A DNA stretch of 64,000 nucleotides from Methylorubrum aminovorans (GTDB taxonomy: Bacteria; Pseudomonadota; Alphaproteobacteria; Rhizobiales; Beijerinckiaceae). A program made the translations under genes and the position numbers. Each line of letters opens with the position of its first letter. The stretch's first letter is position 1. This document shows, one piece after another, positions 27,470 to 36,815 of the stretch. The DNA lies in contig NZ_BPRC01000004.1 of assembly GCF_022179725.1 (NCBI RefSeq), forward strand, positions 207,580 to 271,579, written 5' to 3'. Below the pieces are notes generated by a model. The model was given only the letters and a program-made list of their open reading frames with translations. It had not been told where the DNA came from and ran no database searches.

Positions 27470-27958
27470 ATGATCGAGATCGGCTTCGACGACGACGCGC
27501 TCGACCGGCCCACTCCTGCAGCGCAGGGGCCGTCTCCCGATCGGGACTGGCGCATCCTCGACGACGGTCTCGAGCACGTAGCGAGCGGCTATTTCATCGC
27601 CCGCGAAGAGATCGAAAGCCGTCGTGGTGACGGATTGTGGACCTGGCCGATGCAGCTCGCCGAGAAGGCGTGGTGCGCACCCTTGGGCTTCCGCCGGGTC
27701 TTCCTGGCCGCGCTCGAGCGCTACGGCGTAGCGGCGGATGCCGATCTCGCCCGCTCCTTCGCTCTGGGCTTCGGCATCCAGGATGCGGGACAGCGGCACA
27801 ACGACCGCTTCGTCGCGCTCGGCGAACTGGTGCGCCCGCGCACGCCGGAGCGCAAGCGGACTCTGCCCGTCGAGGGCCGCCGCTCCGGCCGCGAGCGTCC
27901 GCGGCAGGGCGCGGACACCCGCATGCCGGCCCTCGACCTCAGCCGCTCGGCCGGCTGA
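27470..27958 (+). CDS. Conserved hypothetical protein
   Basis: 162 residues starting at ATG 27470 (MIEIGFDDDALDRPTP). The middle, DGLWTWPMQLAEKAWCAPLG, then FRRVFLAALERYGV, looks like a folded helical domain; the C-terminus is Arg-rich and low complexity. I recognise no function. It stands alone between the AI-2E gene and the lipid A operon; 220 bases without a gene follow. Confidence 0.65.
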   Translation: MIEIGFDDDALDRPTPAAQGPSPDRDWRILDDGLEHVASGYFIAREEIESRRGDGLWTWPMQLAEKAWCAPLGFRRVFLAALERYGVAADADLARSFALGFGIQDAGQRHNDRFVALGELVRPRTPERKRTLPVEGRRSGRERPRQGADTRMPALDLSRSAG

Positions 27959-28181
27959 GCAAGGGCGGACCGGGCAACACGAGAGGCAGGTCCTCGCTCC
28001 ACGCAACGCCCGAGGTTGCCCGCGCTCCACCGCTTCGTGTAAGGGGTCGCGATCTTTTCAGACGCGCCATCGGGAACCGGCGGCGGAGCGGGGCCGCAGA
28101 CCGGCTCGGGCGCCATGGGGGCGTGCCGCGTGAGAGGTCGGCGACGCCGGACACGAAGTATCGAGAAAGCGGCCAGCCCTA

Positions 28182-28478
28182 ATGTCGAACGAGACCGCCA
28201 CCTTCGACCGCGTCGCGGACATCATCGCCGAGACGGCGGACATCCCGCGCGACAAGATCACGCCCGAGAGCCACGCCATCGACGATCTCGGCATCGATTC
28301 GCTCGCCTTCCTCGACATCGCCTTCGCGGTCGACAAGGCCTTCGGGATCAAGCTGCCGCTGGAGCGGTGGACCCAGGAGGTCAACGAGGGCAAGGTCCCG
28401 GCCGAGCAGTACTTCGTGCTGAAAAACCTCTGCGCGCGCATCGACGCGCTGGTCGCCGAGAAGGCCGCCAAGGCCTGA
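28182..28478 (+). CDS. acpXL: Acyl carrier protein for very-long-chain lipid A fatty acids
   Basis: The 98-residue carrier is longer than housekeeping AcpP and has the phosphopantetheine site [17 protein letters not shown] (Ser40). AcpXL carries the C26-C30 hydroxy acids that are attached to lipid A in Rhizobiales. It heads the operon acpXL-fabZ-fabF2-fabF1-fabG, the order known from Rhizobium, which strongly supports the assignment. Confidence 0.93.
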   Translation: MSNETATFDRVADIIAETADIPRDKITPESHAIDDLGIDSLAFLDIAFAVDKAFGIKLPLERWTQEVNEGKVPAEQYFVLKNLCARIDALVAEKAAKA

Positions 28479-28506
28479 TCCGTCGGGCTGCGGGGATTCA
28501 CGCGCG

Positions 28507-28971
28507 ATGCGGCTCGAATATTTCGAGATGATCGATTCCGTGGTGCGGCTCGACCGCGCCGCCGGCCGCATCGAGGCGCGCGCGCTCGTGCCTGAGGCGA
28601 GCCCCGTCTTCGAAGGGCATTTCCCCGGCCATCCGCTGGTGCCGGGCGTGCTCCTCACCGAGACCATGGCGCAGGCCTCCGGCTACCTCGTGCTCGCCCA
28701 CCTCGACTTCGCGCAGATGCCGTTCCTCATGGCCGTGGACAAGGCGCGATTCCGCTCCTTCGTCGGCCCCGGCGCAGCCCTCGACATTACGGCGAGCCTG
28801 GAGCACGACGGCTCGGGCTACGCGGTGACGAAGGCCGCCATCCGCCACGAGGGCAAGGCGCTCTGCGACGCCGAACTCCGGTTCCGCACCATGCCGTTCC
28901 CGGCCGGCCTCGACGCGCCGATGCGCGAGCGCGCCCGAAAGATCGGCCTCCTGGACGGAGAACAGCCGTGA
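28507..28971 (+). CDS. fabZXL: 3-hydroxyacyl-ACP dehydratase of the very-long-chain pathway
   Basis: A hot-dog fold dehydratase of 154 residues with the FabZ active site GHFPGHPLVPGVLLTETMAQ (His and Glu). It removes water from 3-hydroxyacyl-AcpXL during chain elongation. It lies 28 bases after acpXL and overlaps fabF2 by 4 bases (ATG/GTG-TGA overlap at 28968-28971), so it is translationally coupled. Confidence 0.92.
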   Translation: MRLEYFEMIDSVVRLDRAAGRIEARALVPEASPVFEGHFPGHPLVPGVLLTETMAQASGYLVLAHLDFAQMPFLMAVDKARFRSFVGPGAALDITASLEHDGSGYAVTKAAIRHEGKALCDAELRFRTMPFPAGLDAPMRERARKIGLLDGEQP

Positions 28972-30128
28972 GCCGCCCGCAGACCCGCGACCTCAAGACC
29001 CGCGACGTCGTCGTCACGGGAATCGGTCTCGTTTCCTGCGCCGGCGAGGGGATCGAGGCGCATCTGACCGCCTTCGCCTCGGACGCGCCGCCGCGCACCG
29101 ATACCGAGACCTTCGCGCCCTATCCGGTGCATCCGGTGGCGCCGCTCGCCCTCGATACGCAGATCCCGAAGAAATCGGACCAGCGCCAGATGGAACTCTG
29201 GCAGCGGCTCGGCGTCTACGCCGCCGGCCTCGCCCTCGACTCCGCCGGAGTAAAGGACGATGCGGGCTTCAAGTCGGCCCTCCCGCTCGTGGTGGCGGCG
29301 GGCGGCGGCGAGCGCGACTACGCGGTCGACGGGACGATTCTCACCGGTTTGCGCGGGACCAACGATCCCGGCGCGTTCCTCAACGAGCGGCTCCTGAACG
29401 ACCTGCGGCCGACGCTGTTCCTGGCGCAGCTCTCGAACCTGCTCGCGGGCAATATCAGCATCGTCCACGGCGTCACCGGCGCCTCGCGCACCTTCATGGG
29501 CGAGGAGTCGAGCGGGGTCGATGCGCTGCGCATCGCGCATGCCCGGATCGCCTCGGGTCAGGTCGAAACCATGATGGTGGGCGGCTCCTACAACGCCGAG
29601 CGGCCGGACGTGATGGTCATCCACGAAATGGGCGGCTACCTCCTGAAACCCGCCTACCGGCCGGTCTTCGAGCGTGGGGGCGAGGGGAATGGCGGGTTCG
29701 TGCTCGGCAGCGCCGCCGCCTTCCTCGTCCTGGAAGCGGCCGAGCACGCCGCCGCCCGCGGCGCACGAGCCTTCGCCCGGCTGATGCCGGTGGCCAACGA
29801 CCGGATCGCCCGCACGCCGGGCAGCGTCTCGGCGAGCCTGACCCGCCTGATCGGCGAGGCAGCAATCGAACGGCCGGACGTGGTTCTCTCCGGCGCCACC
29901 GGTCTGTCGGATCTCGCCGCGGAAGAGATCGCGGGCATCCACGCGGCACTGCCGGGTGTGGGCATCCGCGCCACGGGCGACATAGCCGGCCACCCGATGG
30001 AAGTCGCGGCTCCGTTCGGGGCCGCCTTGGCATCCGCGCTCTGCGCGGTCGGCTCGGCCCGTGAGGTGGCGGTCACCTCCGTCGGCCACCGCCGCGGCGA
30101 GGGCGTCATCCGCGTCGTGAAAGTCTAG
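28968..30128 (+). CDS. fabF2XL: Ketosynthase-like partner protein, catalytic Cys absent
   Basis: 386 residues with the thiolase fold of beta-ketoacyl-ACP synthase II (VVVTGIGLVSCAGEGIEAHL; GNGGFVLGSAAAFLVLEAAE). The active-site strand reads ISIVHGVTGASRTFMGEE, so no Cys is at the nucleophile position (aligned Val169), and the HGTxT His is replaced by SGATG; only the GH of the last motif remains. This resembles chain-length factors that pair with an active ketosynthase. The next gene, fabF1, is complete, suggesting a heterodimer. Start GTG 28968. Confidence 0.88.
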   Translation: MSRPQTRDLKTRDVVVTGIGLVSCAGEGIEAHLTAFASDAPPRTDTETFAPYPVHPVAPLALDTQIPKKSDQRQMELWQRLGVYAAGLALDSAGVKDDAGFKSALPLVVAAGGGERDYAVDGTILTGLRGTNDPGAFLNERLLNDLRPTLFLAQLSNLLAGNISIVHGVTGASRTFMGEESSGVDALRIAHARIASGQVETMMVGGSYNAERPDVMVIHEMGGYLLKPAYRPVFERGGEGNGGFVLGSAAAFLVLEAAEHAAARGARAFARLMPVANDRIARTPGSVSASLTRLIGEAAIERPDVVLSGATGLSDLAAEEIAGIHAALPGVGIRATGDIAGHPMEVAAPFGAALASALCAVGSAREVAVTSVGHRRGEGVIRVVKV

Positions 30129-30130
30129 CG

Positions 30131-30176
30131 CATCGTCTCGAAAGGTGGCCTCCGGCTTTCGGAACCGGACGATGCG
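30131..30176. repeat. Dispersed palindromic repeat, copy C
   Basis: GCATCGT and ACGATGC outer arms with CGAAAGGTGG and CCGGCTTTCGG inside; it is copy A in reverse orientation, directly after fabF2. Confidence 0.8.
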
Positions 30177-30193
30177 GATACAACAGCCGAAAG

Positions 30194-30226
30194 CATCGTC
30201 CCGAAAGGCGGCCGTCGGCTTTCGGA
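30194..30226. repeat. Dispersed palindromic repeat, copy D (partial)
   Basis: GCATCGTCCCGAAAGGCGG and CGGCTTTCGG in the same orientation as copy C, 17 bases downstream of it; the outer right arm is missing. The pair fills the fabF2-fabF1 gap. Confidence 0.7.
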
Positions 30227-30320
30227 AGACAACAAGGCAGGAAAGAGGGCCACCGGTCCGGAGAGCGCCGCCGCCGCGGCCCGGATGCGTGCCGGCCTGA
30301 AACGATGGTCTGAGGCCCCG

Positions 30321-31607
30321 ATGGCAGAACCGCGCTCCTCATCCACCCACGACGCCCAGGGACGCCCGCTCGTCGCGGTGACGGGCCTCGGCATCGTCAC
30401 CTCGCTCGGCCGTGGCGTCACCGAGAACTGGGACGCGCTGACCGCCGGGCGCTCCGGCATCCGTGCGATCAGCCGCTTTCCCATCGAGGGCCTGCGCACC
30501 CGCATCGCCGGCACCGTCGATTTCCTCGACACCGACCCGCTGGTGGCGCCGCTCCTGTCGGAGCGCTTCGCCATGGTGGCGGCCGAAGAGGCGGTGACGC
30601 AGGCCGGCATCGGCGCGGGCTTTCCCGGCGGTCTGTTCGTGGCGGTGCCGCCGGTGGAGATGGAATGGCCGCAGCGCCAGGCGCTGGCGGAGGCCGCGGG
30701 CGAGCCGGGCGAGGTGAGCTATGCCGGCCTCCAGCGCGCCGCCGCGACCCGCCGTTTCGACGCGTGGCACGACCTGTTCATCTTCGGCACGGTGGCCGAC
30801 CGGATCGCCGACCGCTTCGGCACCCGTGGCTCGCCGATCTCGCTCTCGACCGCCTGCTCATCGGGGGCCACCGCGATCCAGCTCGGCGTCGAGGCGATCC
30901 GCCGGGGCGAGATGGAGGCCGCGCTCTGCATCGGTACCGACGGCTCGGTGAACCCGGAATCGCTGATCCGCTTCTCGCTGCTCTCGGCGCTGTCGACGCA
31001 GAACGACCCGCCGGAGGCTGCCTCCAAGCCGTTCTCGAAGAACCGCGACGGTTTCGTCATGGGCGAGGGCGCAGCCGCCCTGGTGCTGGAAAGCGCCGAA
31101 TCCGCGCGGGCGCGCGGGGCAAAGATCCTCGGCTACGTGCTCGGCTGCGGCGAGAAGGGCGACGGCTTCCATCGCACCCGCTCCAGCCCCGACGGGGCAC
31201 CGGTGATCGCGGCGATGCGCGCGGCGCTCGACGACGCGGGGATCGGGCCGGATCAGATCGATCACGTCAACGCGCACGGCACCTCGACGCCGGAGAACGA
31301 CAAGATGGAGGCGCTCGGTTGCTCGGCGGTGTTCGGCGAGCGGATCGCAGGCCTGCCGATCTCGTCCAACAAGTCGATGATCGGCCACACGCTGACGGCG
31401 GCCGGCGCGATCGAGGCGGTGGTCTCGCTGCTGACGATCCGCGAGGGACGCATCCCGCCGACGATCAACTACGCTCTGCCCGATCCCGCGCTGCTCCTCG
31501 ACGTGGTGGGCACCGCCCGCGACACGCGGGTCTCGCGGGTCCTGTCGAATTCCTTCGGCTTCGGCGGGCAGAACACCTGCCTCGTCCTGGGAGACGAGCC
31601 CGCATGA
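30321..31607 (+). CDS. fabF1XL: Beta-ketoacyl-ACP synthase II of the very-long-chain pathway
   Basis: The 428-residue condensing enzyme has the full Cys-His-His triad: STACSSGATAIQLG (Cys179), HVNAHGTSTPEND and SNKSMIGHTLTAAGA. It elongates acyl-AcpXL with malonyl units. I chose ATG 30321 (MAEPRSSS) rather than the GTG-type start 12 codons earlier. It overlaps the following fabG by 4 bases (ATGA). The gap to fabF2 holds two palindromic repeats. Confidence 0.93.
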   Translation: MAEPRSSSTHDAQGRPLVAVTGLGIVTSLGRGVTENWDALTAGRSGIRAISRFPIEGLRTRIAGTVDFLDTDPLVAPLLSERFAMVAAEEAVTQAGIGAGFPGGLFVAVPPVEMEWPQRQALAEAAGEPGEVSYAGLQRAAATRRFDAWHDLFIFGTVADRIADRFGTRGSPISLSTACSSGATAIQLGVEAIRRGEMEAALCIGTDGSVNPESLIRFSLLSALSTQNDPPEAASKPFSKNRDGFVMGEGAAALVLESAESARARGAKILGYVLGCGEKGDGFHRTRSSPDGAPVIAAMRAALDDAGIGPDQIDHVNAHGTSTPENDKMEALGCSAVFGERIAGLPISSNKSMIGHTLTAAGAIEAVVSLLTIREGRIPPTINYALPDPALLLDVVGTARDTRVSRVLSNSFGFGGQNTCLVLGDEPA

Positions 31608-32377
31608 GCACGGACATGAGCGGAGCGCCGAAATCCGTCCTCGTTGTCGGCGGCGCCTCGGGCCTCGGCGCGGCGATCGTCCGTGCCCTGGCCGCGGCCG
31701 GCCACGCCGTGACCTTCACCTACCGCTCCTCGCCGGAGCGCGCCGGGGCGCTCGCCGACGAACTGGTGCAGACGCACGGCGAAGGCCGGATCACCGCCCG
31801 CGCCCTCGACCTGTCGGACCGCGAGGCGGTGGAGGCATTCTGCGATTGGGCCGAGGCCGAGGGCTTCTACGGCTACGTCCACAATGCCGGCCAGTCGGCG
31901 GACGCGCTCGCGGCCATGCTCGACCGCGACCGGTCGGAAGCCGCGATGCAGGTGAATTTCTGGTCGATGACCCGGATCGCCAAGGCGCTGGTGCGCGGCA
32001 TGATCCGGGCGCGCGCCGGCCGCATCGTCGCCATCGGCTCGGTGGCGGCGCTTCAGGCCAATGCCGGCAACGCGGCCTACGCGGCGACCAAGGGCGCGCT
32101 GATCGCCTATTGCCGGACGCTGGCGATCGAGTCGGCCAAGCGCGGCGTCACCGTCAACGTCATCGCGCCCGGCTTCATCGATACCGAGATGCTGGCGGGC
32201 TATGCGAGCCACCGCGAGGGCATCGAGCGCCAGATCCCGCTCGGGCGCTTCGCGAGGCCGGAGGAGGTCGCGGCGCTGGCCGCCTTCCTCGTCGGCGAGG
32301 GCGGGGCCTACATCACCGGGGCGGTGCTGCCGGTCGATGGCGGGTTGACCGCAATGATGGGCATCCATCGGACCTGA
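31604..32377 (+). CDS. fabG: 3-oxoacyl-ACP reductase (SDR family)
   Basis: 257 residues of a classical short-chain dehydrogenase: VLVVGGASGLGAAIVRAL (NADPH site GxxxGxG), VHNAGQSAD (NAG motif), the catalytic Ser in IVAIGSVAALQ and YAATKGALIAYC (YxxxK), and PGFIDTEML. It reduces the 3-oxo product of FabF1/FabF2 in the very-long-chain cycle. In Rhizobium an alcohol-dehydrogenase gene and lpxXL come next; here neither follows. Confidence 0.9.
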   Translation: MSTDMSGAPKSVLVVGGASGLGAAIVRALAAAGHAVTFTYRSSPERAGALADELVQTHGEGRITARALDLSDREAVEAFCDWAEAEGFYGYVHNAGQSADALAAMLDRDRSEAAMQVNFWSMTRIAKALVRGMIRARAGRIVAIGSVAALQANAGNAAYAATKGALIAYCRTLAIESAKRGVTVNVIAPGFIDTEMLAGYASHREGIERQIPLGRFARPEEVAALAAFLVGEGGAYITGAVLPVDGGLTAMMGIHRT

Positions 32378-32389
32378 CGCGCAACCGCG

Positions 32390-32674
32390 ATGCCCCGCTC
32401 CCTGCCCGCCCTCGCCGTCGCCCTCATCCTCGCGGGCGGCGTCTCCGTTCGGGCGGCCGAGACGTTCCGGGTCGAGGGCCTACCGCGGGACGACAGCCTG
32501 ACGATCCGCGAGGCGCCGGATGCGGGCGCGCCGGCGCTGGGACAGATCCCGGCCGGCCGCCGGGTCCTCGGCTTCGGCTGCACCAACGAGACGCCAAGCG
32601 GCCTGACATGGTGCCGGGTGAAGTTCGAGCACACCCTTGGTTGGGCCCGGCGGCGCTACCTCACGCCGGATTGA
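32390..32674 (+). CDS. Small exported SH3-domain protein
   Basis: 94 residues with a signal peptide (MPRSLPALAVALILAGGVSV, cleaved near RAAE) and a bacterial SH3-like domain: LTIREAPDAGAPALGQIPAG, then CTNETPSGLTWCRVKFE and GWARRRYLTPD. The two Cys could pair. Such domains bind cell-wall peptides or ligands. It lies 12 bases after fabG and may be the last gene of that operon. Confidence 0.8.
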   Translation: MPRSLPALAVALILAGGVSVRAAETFRVEGLPRDDSLTIREAPDAGAPALGQIPAGRRVLGFGCTNETPSGLTWCRVKFEHTLGWARRRYLTPD

Positions 32675-32790
32675 GCGGTCCTCGGAACGCCACCCGAGAG
32701 GCGGCCGCAGGCTCTTGGCGGAAGGCGCGTCGAAACATGGGCCGAGAGCATCGCCCCGGCCGATATCCCGGACGCTCCTCGGGCGTCGAT

Positions 32791-35700
32791 CTACGGCTCG
32801 GCCAGCAGCGTGTCGGCGAGGAAATGGACGACGCGCTTCAGCTCGACCGGCTTCTGAAGGCGCTCCACATCCGCGAAGTCCGGCGGGATCACGCCCTCGT
32901 CGTAGCCCGTGATGAACACGAAAGGCACGCCGCGCTCGCGCAGGAGGGCCGCCAGGGTGAAGGACGGTCCGGAGCCCAGGTTGATGTCCACCAGAGCCGC
33001 CGCCGGCCTGCCGTCTTCAAGGGCCTCGCGAGCGGCCTCCTCAGTCGGGCAGGGGCCGATCACCTCCGCCCCCGCGCCCTGAAGCGCGCGGGCGGTGTCG
33101 GTCGCGAGGTAGTAATCGTCCTCCACCACGAGGACGCGGTGGCCGCTCAGGTTGGCTTGGCCGGTCATGTCGAGCGCTCCTCCGGACACGGTCGCGCGTT
33201 GCGGGGCATCCGTTTCCAGAATGCTCGCTCCGTCGCGCAGCGGAAATTCGAGGCGGCACCGGGCCCCGTCCGGGCCGATCTCCAGGCGGCCGCGTCCGCC
33301 CAGCTCGTAGGGCAGGCGCCCCTCGACCAATTCACGGCCGAAGCCGCCGCGGACGGAGGCGGGGTGCCCGTTCCGGCTCACGTCCTGCGCCGAGTTTGGA
33401 GCGCCCGCCTCGACCCAATCGAAGCCCAGCCAGGTCTCGCCGCGCTTCTCGAACAGAGCCCAGCGCACCCGCACGCGGCCCTCCGGCACTCCCAGCGCTC
33501 CGTATTTCAGGGCGTTCGTCGCCAGTTCGTGCACCGCGAGGGTCAGGATCTCCGCGGCCTTGGGCGACAGCTCGACCTCGGGTCCGGACAGGTCGTACTG
33601 GTCCTCGCGCAGGGCCTGGGCGCTGACCTCGTCGTGAACGATGGTCGCCACCGGCACGCCCGCATTGGCGGAGCGGGTCAGAAGCGCCTGGACGCGGGAG
33701 AGCGTGAGAAGCCGCCCGCCGACGAGAGACGCGTAATCCGCTACGGACTCCGCCCGCTCGCCGGTGCGGGCGACGATCGAGCGGGTCACCGCCATGATGT
33801 TGCGCACCCGGTGCTGTAGTTCGGCCAACAGCACGGCCTGGTGCCCGGTCAACAGCTTGGCCTCGGTGGTGTCGGAGGACAGGCCACCGATGCGCCGCAC
33901 CCGACCCTGCTCGTCACGCAGGGGGAAGAGCGTGCTGCGGATCCAGCGGAAGGCGCCGTCGCTGGGGCGCTGGATCCGGAACTCGTTGACCAGCGACTGG
34001 CCGCTCGCCACCCGTTGCAGATTCATGAAGCTGCGCTCGCGATCCTCCGGCAGCATGTGTCGGGCCCATTGCCGGACATCGCCCCCGAGAATATCCGGAT
34101 CGACGCCGTACACGGTCCGCAGCGCCGGACTGATGAACTCCATTTCGAGCGTCTCCGCGTTGCGGATCCAGAGCACGTCGGACGACGCCTCGGCGAATTG
34201 CCGGAAGCGCTCCTCGCTCTCGCGCAGGCGCAGCTCGGCGCGTTTCGCCCGAAGGGCGTGCCAGATCGCGGGCGCCAGCGCCTCGACCGCCTCCAGATCC
34301 TCCGGGCGGTAGCCACCCGGGCGGTTGCCGAGACCGATCAGGCCCCGGGTCTTGTCGCCCTGCTTCAGCGGGACACCGAGAAAGGCGGTCAGCGGCACGT
34401 GGCCGGCGGGCGTGCCGATGCGATCGGGGTGGGAGGCGAGGTTGTTGACGATGAAGCTTTCCCCGTCCCGCAGCACCCGCCCGTAGATACCGTGGACGGC
34501 AAGACCCAGGGCCAATTTGCCCGGTGGGAGGCCGCTGCCCCCCTCGCCCGCCAGCGCGGCATAGTGGGCCCGGCTCCGGTCGCTGAAGAACAGGCCGTCG
34601 AGGCGTCCGGTCGCCTCGTCGATCTCGCCCATGAAGCCGATGGCGCTGTCGGTCAGTTCCTCGGCCAGATCGAGGGAGATGCGCGCCAGACTCTCTTCCG
34701 ATGAGGCGCCGAGCGTCTCGCTGAAGACGAGATTGATCGCCTGGAGAACGGCGTTGTTGCGCCTGACGCGCTCCTCAGCCTGCCGTCGCTCCGTTACGTC
34801 GATCGAGACGCCGACGAAGCGGCCATCCTCCAGTGGCCGGCCCGAACTGCTGAGCCAGCGGTACTGCCCGTCGGCGCGGCGGAACCGGGCCTCGTCGGCG
34901 AAGGGACGCCCTTGCGCGAACGCCTCCCGAAAGAGAGCGACGTGCCGCTCCGCATCCGCGGGATGCAGGAACCTCTCCCAGCCGTCGCGCGCGAGGACGT
35001 CGAAGTCCACGCCGAAGAAGGCGAGGTAGTGCTCGTTGACGAAGATGGCGCCCTGAGTGTCCACGTCCCAATGGAGGACCGGCGCGGCGTCGGCCATGGT
35101 GCGCAGCCGCATGTCGGCCTCGCGCACGCTCCTCTCGGCCCGGGCCCGCTCCATCGCCGCCCAGATGCGCTCTCCGGTCTCGACGACGAGCGCGACCTCC
35201 GACTCGGTCCAGGCGCGCGGCTCAGCGCAGACGACGTTGAGCGTCCCAACCAATTCGCTGTGCTTGACGAGGGGCGCTCCGATCCAGGCGACGAACTGAC
35301 CCTCCTGCAGGATCGCCCGATCCGCCTCCGGTATCAGATCGGAGGCGGCGACATCGGTCAGGACGGCCGGATTCGGGGCCCGATAGAGCGGGGTTAGCCA
35401 GCGGACACGCGAGAGGGGATGCATGCCCACATAGGCGTGCCGCAACGGCCTGCGCAGATATTCCCGCTCCACGACCAACTGGTCCTTGGGCAGGTCGATC
35501 GCCGCGCAGAAAGTGCGGTCCGCATCGAGCTGGTCACCCAGGAGGCGGCAGGCTTCGGCCTGAATCGCGGCGGTATCGGCGAGGGGACGAAGCGCGTCAC
35601 TGAGCCGGAGCAGGAAGGCCTGCTGCTCCTCGCGTTGGCGAAGGGCCTGTTCGGTGATCTTGAAATCGTGGATGTCCTCGGTGGTCCCGTACCAGCGGAC

Positions 35701-36531
35701 GATCCTGCCCTGCGCGTCGCGGCGCGGATAGGCGCGGGAGCGCAACCAGCGATACGCATCGGAGGCGCCCATACGCACACGGTGCTGGATATCGAGCGGC
35801 TCGCCGGTGCGGACGCTTGTCATCCAGTGCTCGATCGTGGCGCGGGCGTCGATCGGGTGCTGCACCTCGATCCAGCTCTTGCCGTAACCGCTCACGCCCG
35901 TCCATTCGCGGAACCGCGTGGGTATGAAGTCGATGGCCCCGTCCCGGTCGGCCGTCCACGAGATCTGCGGGTTGAACTCGACGGTGTAGCGCAGGTGCTC
36001 CTCGTTTTCCCGCAGAGCCTGTTCGGCGAGGATACGCGCCGTATTCTCCAAGACCACGGCGTACAGGCCTCGGATCGTGCCGGCCTCGTCCCGGAGCGGG
36101 ATCCAGCTCGCGGTGAACCAGCCGACCGGTTGCTCCGCGCGCGACGGCAGTTCGAAGAACTCATCCGTGTGTCGCTGCGTCTCGCCCCGGAGCGCCGCCG
36201 CGATCATCCCGTGATCGGACACTTCAGGCCAGACTTCGGCCAGCGGAGACCCGAGCGCCGCCGCGTGTTTCGCGCCGAGGATGGGGATGTAGGCGTCGTT
36301 GTAGAGGAGTGTGAGGTTCGGCCCCCAGGCGAGCAGGCTCGGTAGGGCTGAGCCGACCGTCATCTCCACGGCCGTCTTCAGGCTCTGCGGCCAGTCCTGC
36401 ATCGGACCCAGGCCCGTCGTCGCCCAGGCAAAGGACCGAATACGCTCGACCATCTCGCCGTTGCCGACCGGCCAGACTGTCATGTTCCCGCTCATCCAAG
36501 CGCCAGAACCACGTTCAAATCGGAAAGTCAC
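32791..36531 (-). CDS. Hybrid HWE-type sensor histidine kinase with PAS/GAF domains and receiver
   Basis: A 1246-residue multidomain kinase. In order: several PAS domains (about 25-330, 480-590), a GAF domain (about 330-470, LLGDQLDADRTFCAAIDL), a second GAF (about 620-770), another PAS (about 780-900), the HWE kinase core (LLAELQHRVRNIMAVTRSIV, His phosphosite; then VHELATNALKYGALG) and a C-terminal receiver (HRVLVVEDDYYLATD, phospho-Asp in AALVDINLGSG, Lys in LQKPVE). No membrane segment is seen, so it senses cytosolic or diffusible signals. No separate response regulator is adjacent. The start may be the ATG 12 codons in. Confidence 0.93.
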   Translation of the reverse strand: MTFRFERGSGAWMSGNMTVWPVGNGEMVERIRSFAWATTGLGPMQDWPQSLKTAVEMTVGSALPSLLAWGPNLTLLYNDAYIPILGAKHAAALGSPLAEVWPEVSDHGMIAAALRGETQRHTDEFFELPSRAEQPVGWFTASWIPLRDEAGTIRGLYAVVLENTARILAEQALRENEEHLRYTVEFNPQISWTADRDGAIDFIPTRFREWTGVSGYGKSWIEVQHPIDARATIEHWMTSVRTGEPLDIQHRVRMGASDAYRWLRSRAYPRRDAQGRIVRWYGTTEDIHDFKITEQALRQREEQQAFLLRLSDALRPLADTAAIQAEACRLLGDQLDADRTFCAAIDLPKDQLVVEREYLRRPLRHAYVGMHPLSRVRWLTPLYRAPNPAVLTDVAASDLIPEADRAILQEGQFVAWIGAPLVKHSELVGTLNVVCAEPRAWTESEVALVVETGERIWAAMERARAERSVREADMRLRTMADAAPVLHWDVDTQGAIFVNEHYLAFFGVDFDVLARDGWERFLHPADAERHVALFREAFAQGRPFADEARFRRADGQYRWLSSSGRPLEDGRFVGVSIDVTERRQAEERVRRNNAVLQAINLVFSETLGASSEESLARISLDLAEELTDSAIGFMGEIDEATGRLDGLFFSDRSRAHYAALAGEGGSGLPPGKLALGLAVHGIYGRVLRDGESFIVNNLASHPDRIGTPAGHVPLTAFLGVPLKQGDKTRGLIGLGNRPGGYRPEDLEAVEALAPAIWHALRAKRAELRLRESEERFRQFAEASSDVLWIRNAETLEMEFISPALRTVYGVDPDILGGDVRQWARHMLPEDRERSFMNLQRVASGQSLVNEFRIQRPSDGAFRWIRSTLFPLRDEQGRVRRIGGLSSDTTEAKLLTGHQAVLLAELQHRVRNIMAVTRSIVARTGERAESVADYASLVGGRLLTLSRVQALLTRSANAGVPVATIVHDEVSAQALREDQYDLSGPEVELSPKAAEILTLAVHELATNALKYGALGVPEGRVRVRWALFEKRGETWLGFDWVEAGAPNSAQDVSRNGHPASVRGGFGRELVEGRLPYELGGRGRLEIGPDGARCRLEFPLRDGASILETDAPQRATVSGGALDMTGQANLSGHRVLVVEDDYYLATDTARALQGAGAEVIGPCPTEEAAREALEDGRPAAALVDINLGSGPSFTLAALLRERGVPFVFITGYDEGVIPPDFADVERLQKPVELKRVVHFLADTLLAEP

Positions 36532-36815
36532 GCCCCTATTACTGAACAGTCGCTTGCCTCAATGGATCAATCGGCAAAGACATCGGCGGGACCGTTCAAC
36601 CTCGGATTGATTTTCTGCTTTCATGATCTGGGCCAAGGCTCCTGCCCTTGTTCGAGCCGGAGCCCGCCACCGGATTGAGCCGCGGCCGATTTCGAACGAT
36701 AAGCCCCGCTGCCCGGACACGTCCGGCGCCGCGAAGCGGGACAGGGTTTCCGCGCGGCAATCGCCATATTCGAGGAGGGTGACGAGCCCCCTCCGCGCAG
36801 ACGAGATCGATCCTG

